Assembly (NCBI GenBank): GCA_904420125.1
Contig: CAJFUK010000026.1
Location: 1 to 44,810 of the forward strand
Reading direction: 5' to 3'
Source: Candidatus Falkowella caecavicola
GTDB lineage: Bacteria > Bacillota > Clostridia > Oscillospirales > Ruminococcaceae
Length of the DNA: 44,810 bases
In this document: one piece after another, positions 42,788-44,810 of the stretch
Layout of the letters: the number at the start of each line of letters is the position of its first letter
How positions within the stretch are numbered: position 1 is the stretch's first letter
Program-made: the position numbers and the translations under genes
The notes under the pieces: generated by a model
The model's input: the letters and a program-made list of their open reading frames with translations, nothing else
Told to the model about the DNA's origin: nothing
The model's database searches: none

Positions 42788-43747
42788 ATGACAAACCCTT
42801 TCCCCTATGCAGACGATAATAAACGGTATCATACCTGGAATTATGATCTGCACCGCCGGTTTGGGAAAAAAGTATTTAAAGTATCTTTAAATGCGGGGTT
42901 CACCTGCCCGAATATTGACGGTACAAAGGGAACCGGCGGATGTACTTATTGTTCCGGATCCGGCAGCGGAGATTTTGCTGGAAATCCCCGGGATAGTCTT
43001 TCTGTACAGTTTGATGCGGTACGAATGCAGCTGCATCAGAAATGGCCGCATGCATCTTATATTCCCTATTTTCAGGCGCATACCAATACCTATGCGCCGC
43101 TTTCCTATTTGCAGCAATGTTATGAAAGTGTACTGTCCAAGCCGGGTGTTGTGGGACTGGCTATTGCAACCCGCGCCGATGCGCTGCCCCAGGATGTGGT
43201 GGATTATCTGGCGGAACTGAGCCAGCGCACCTATCTGCTGGTCGAGCTGGGGCTGCAAACCACATTTGATCAAACGGCAAAACACATCAACCGCGGACAC
43301 ACCTACGCTGAATTTCTGCAAGGCTACCAGAAACTTCAGGATAAAGGGATTCAGACCTGTATTCATCTGATCAACGGTCTGCCGTTTGAAACCCGCGATA
43401 TGATGTTGGAGAACATTTCCCGCGTAGCGCAGCTTCATCCGAATTCTGTCAAAATCCACCTGCTTCACCTTCTGAAAGGCACAAAAATGGCAGCAGAATA
43501 CCAGCAGAATCCTTTTCCTTTGTTTTCCCTGGATGAATATGTGTCGTTAGTCTGCGATCAGCTGGAACTTTTGCCCGCCAGTATCGTCATTCAGCGTTTA
43601 ACGGGAGACGGAGCAAAAGAAGACCTGATCGCGCCTTTATGGAGCCTGAAAAAGTTTGTTGTCCTCAATGAAATTGATAAAGAACTGACGCGGCGGAACA
43701 GCTGGCAGGGCAAATATGCGCAGCCGCCCGTCCAAACTCTGTCCTGA
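42788..43747 (+). CDS. Radical SAM protein, TIGR01212 (YhcC) family
   Basis: 319 residues, ATG 42788 after AAGGAGG. The iron-sulfur cluster motif is C-x11-C-x2-C (Cys40, Cys52, Cys55: FTCPNIDGTKGTGGCTYC), the spacing of the YhcC family. SAM-binding residues follow (VVGLAIATRADALPQDVVDYL, YLLVELGLQTTFDQT). The HxNxGLPFET stretch reads IHLINGLPFETRDMM. The function of the family is not known in detail; links to tRNA or metal metabolism have been proposed but are unproven. It sits between the His-rich permease and the metallo-hydrolase lipoprotein. Confidence 0.92.
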   Translation: MTNPFPYADDNKRYHTWNYDLHRRFGKKVFKVSLNAGFTCPNIDGTKGTGGCTYCSGSGSGDFAGNPRDSLSVQFDAVRMQLHQKWPHASYIPYFQAHTNTYAPLSYLQQCYESVLSKPGVVGLAIATRADALPQDVVDYLAELSQRTYLLVELGLQTTFDQTAKHINRGHTYAEFLQGYQKLQDKGIQTCIHLINGLPFETRDMMLENISRVAQLHPNSVKIHLLHLLKGTKMAAEYQQNPFPLFSLDEYVSLVCDQLELLPASIVIQRLTGDGAKEDLIAPLWSLKKFVVLNEIDKELTRRNSWQGKYAQPPVQTLS

Positions 43748-43769
43748 GTCCGAAAAGGAGGGAAAAGCG

Positions 43770-44606
43770 ATGCGCAGGTCGTTGCGATCCGGACTTTTTT
43801 GTCTGTTCACGGTATGTTTTCTGGTCCTGTTTGCCTCCTGCCGCCAAACCGTATTGCCCGTCTGTGAAGACGGCCTGACGGTCACTGTATTGGATATCGG
43901 AAAAGCCGATTGTATTCTCCTGGAACTGGATGGACAGGCGATCATGATTGATACCGGGTTGTCTGAAACAAGCGGAGAAATGCTGCGCCTGTTAGATCAA
44001 AAGTCTATTTCTGATTTGGATGCACTGATTATCAGCCATTTTGACAAAGACCACCTCGGCGGCGCGGCAGCGCTTTTACAAAATATTTCCGTGTCCACTG
44101 TGTACCAGCCTGATTATGCAGAGGATTCTAAGACTTACCTTGCCTATCTTCTGGCTCTGTCTCAAACCGAAATCACTCCTGTGGAGACAACAGAAAATAT
44201 CACCTTTTCTTTTGCAGATGCAGAAATAACCATCTATGCGCCCCAGGAGGAAAGTTATGAGAATGAAAATAATTATTCTCTTATGGTGTCTCTGACTTAT
44301 GGCGACAGCCGGTTCCTTTTTGCCGGTGATGCCAAAAGCAAGCGCCTGCAGGAATTCCTGCGGGAAGAGGCCGGAACTTTTGACTTTGTCAAAATGCCGC
44401 ATCATGGCAGTTTTAATTCATCCAGCGCAGCATTTATCCAGTCTGTTTCGCCAACGTATGCGGTGATCACCAACTCAGCCACAGAGGGGGCTGAACCGGA
44501 ACTGCTGGAGGAATTGCAGGATTTTGGGACAGAAACATATCTGACCAGTGAAGGAACGGTTGTAGTCTGCTCAGACGGGGACTCGTTGCAGGTTTTACAG
44601 CCGTAG
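43770..44606 (+). CDS. ComEC/Rec2-related metallo-beta-lactamase-fold lipoprotein
   Basis: 278 residues from ATG 43770 (MRRSLRSGLFCLFTVCFLVLFASC) after AAGGAGGG; an earlier frame start overlaps the radical SAM gene. Signal peptide and lipobox end FASC, so it is anchored outside. The rest is the hydrolase domain of the ComEC C-terminus: VTVLDIGKADCILLELDGQAIMIDTG, the zinc motif ISHFDKDHLGG (HxxxDH), FAGDAKSKRL and VKMPHHGSFNSS. Such stand-alone secreted forms are nuclease-like or phosphodiesterase-like proteins; the substrate is unknown. The Gly-Gln of the DVGQGD motif in ComEC is replaced by IGKAD. Last gene of an apparent run starting at 40049. Confidence 0.88.
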   Translation: MRRSLRSGLFCLFTVCFLVLFASCRQTVLPVCEDGLTVTVLDIGKADCILLELDGQAIMIDTGLSETSGEMLRLLDQKSISDLDALIISHFDKDHLGGAAALLQNISVSTVYQPDYAEDSKTYLAYLLALSQTEITPVETTENITFSFADAEITIYAPQEESYENENNYSLMVSLTYGDSRFLFAGDAKSKRLQEFLREEAGTFDFVKMPHHGSFNSSSAAFIQSVSPTYAVITNSATEGAEPELLEELQDFGTETYLTSEGTVVVCSDGDSLQVLQP

Positions 44607-44728
44607 CAGCGGAAGTTCCATCTTCCTATCCTTAAATTTTTTCATACAGCCGTCCACCCGCCTTACAGATAGCTCGAGACGCGGGTCTACGCCCGCTCTG
44701 TCTGGCAACACCTCAAGGCACCGGTTTT

Positions 44729-44810
44729 CTCTTTACACTCTCTACACTCTTTACACTCTCTACACTCTTTACACTCTCTACACTCTTTACACTCTCTACA
44801 CTCTTTACAC
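44729..44810. repeat. 9-bp tandem repeat array (alternating units)
   Basis: From 44729 to the window end the sequence alternates CTCTTTACA and CTCTCTACA, nine full units and counting, an 18-bp higher-order period. It is truncated by the window edge. The 44607-44728 stretch before it holds a GC-rich hairpin (GCGGG/CCCGC with an ACAGA/TCTGT outer stem, about 44667-44704) that may end the preceding transcript, and no gene. Confidence 0.95.

Noticed and set aside
44729-44810. CRISPR-like array
   Set aside because: Units are contiguous 9-mers with no spacers and no cas genes.

Overview
The window looks like a chromosomal stretch of a low-to-mid GC Gram-positive anaerobe of the class Clostridia, probably a gut Oscillospiraceae/Ruminococcaceae-type bacterium. 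The support is strong AGGAGG-type ribosome binding sites, TTGACA/TATAAT promoters, a T-box leader on a methionyl-tRNA synthetase gene, PadR and YtrA-type GntR regulators, a TSCPD protein, a rubredoxin and the SecA/MATE/ABC-F gene types. No rRNA, tRNA, CRISPR array, transposase or phage gene was found. Genus-level assignment is inference only.

Layout. 1-3400 is a decayed accessory segment: a 45-bp tandem repeat, broken XRE-regulator, GNAT and methyltransferase genes, and between them an intact PadR / DUF1700 / lipoprotein operon. 3550-4800 carries a URO-D-family enzyme behind a promoter-leader that recurs 8 kb downstream. 4850-10988 (minus strand) has a conserved unknown protein, a TSCPD protein, malic enzyme, a PHP phosphoesterase and SecA. 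11619-18612 (plus strand) holds the second copy of the leader, driving a two-gene ABC exporter. Both halves carry a matching N-terminal domain plus zinc ribbon, and the first also has a C-terminal DUF1854-like domain. A rubredoxin and a GH172 enzyme follow. 18677-25100 has an ABC-F protein, a LysR regulator divergent from an orphan F420-ligase-like gene, a structured intergenic region, and metG behind a Met T-box. 25504-29025 has a MATE exporter and a GntR/ABC operon with its operator over the promoter. 29089-32612 is the ilvBNC operon for branched-chain amino acids. 32738-36823 has two small unknown proteins, an amidase-like protein, two overlapping GrpB paralogues and a DacF-type carboxypeptidase. 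36854-44606 (plus strand) has O-acetylhomoserine sulfhydrylase, a metallophosphoesterase, a peptidase E homologue, xylulokinase, a histidine-rich permease, a radical SAM protein and a ComEC-like metallo-hydrolase lipoprotein. The window ends inside a 9-bp tandem repeat.

Most of the window is ordinary core metabolism. The parts most worth a second look are the zinc-ribbon/DUF1854 exporter pair with its duplicated leader, the orphan CofE-like gene under a LysR regulator, the folded intergenic element at 22808-22890, and the pseudogene cluster at the left end.
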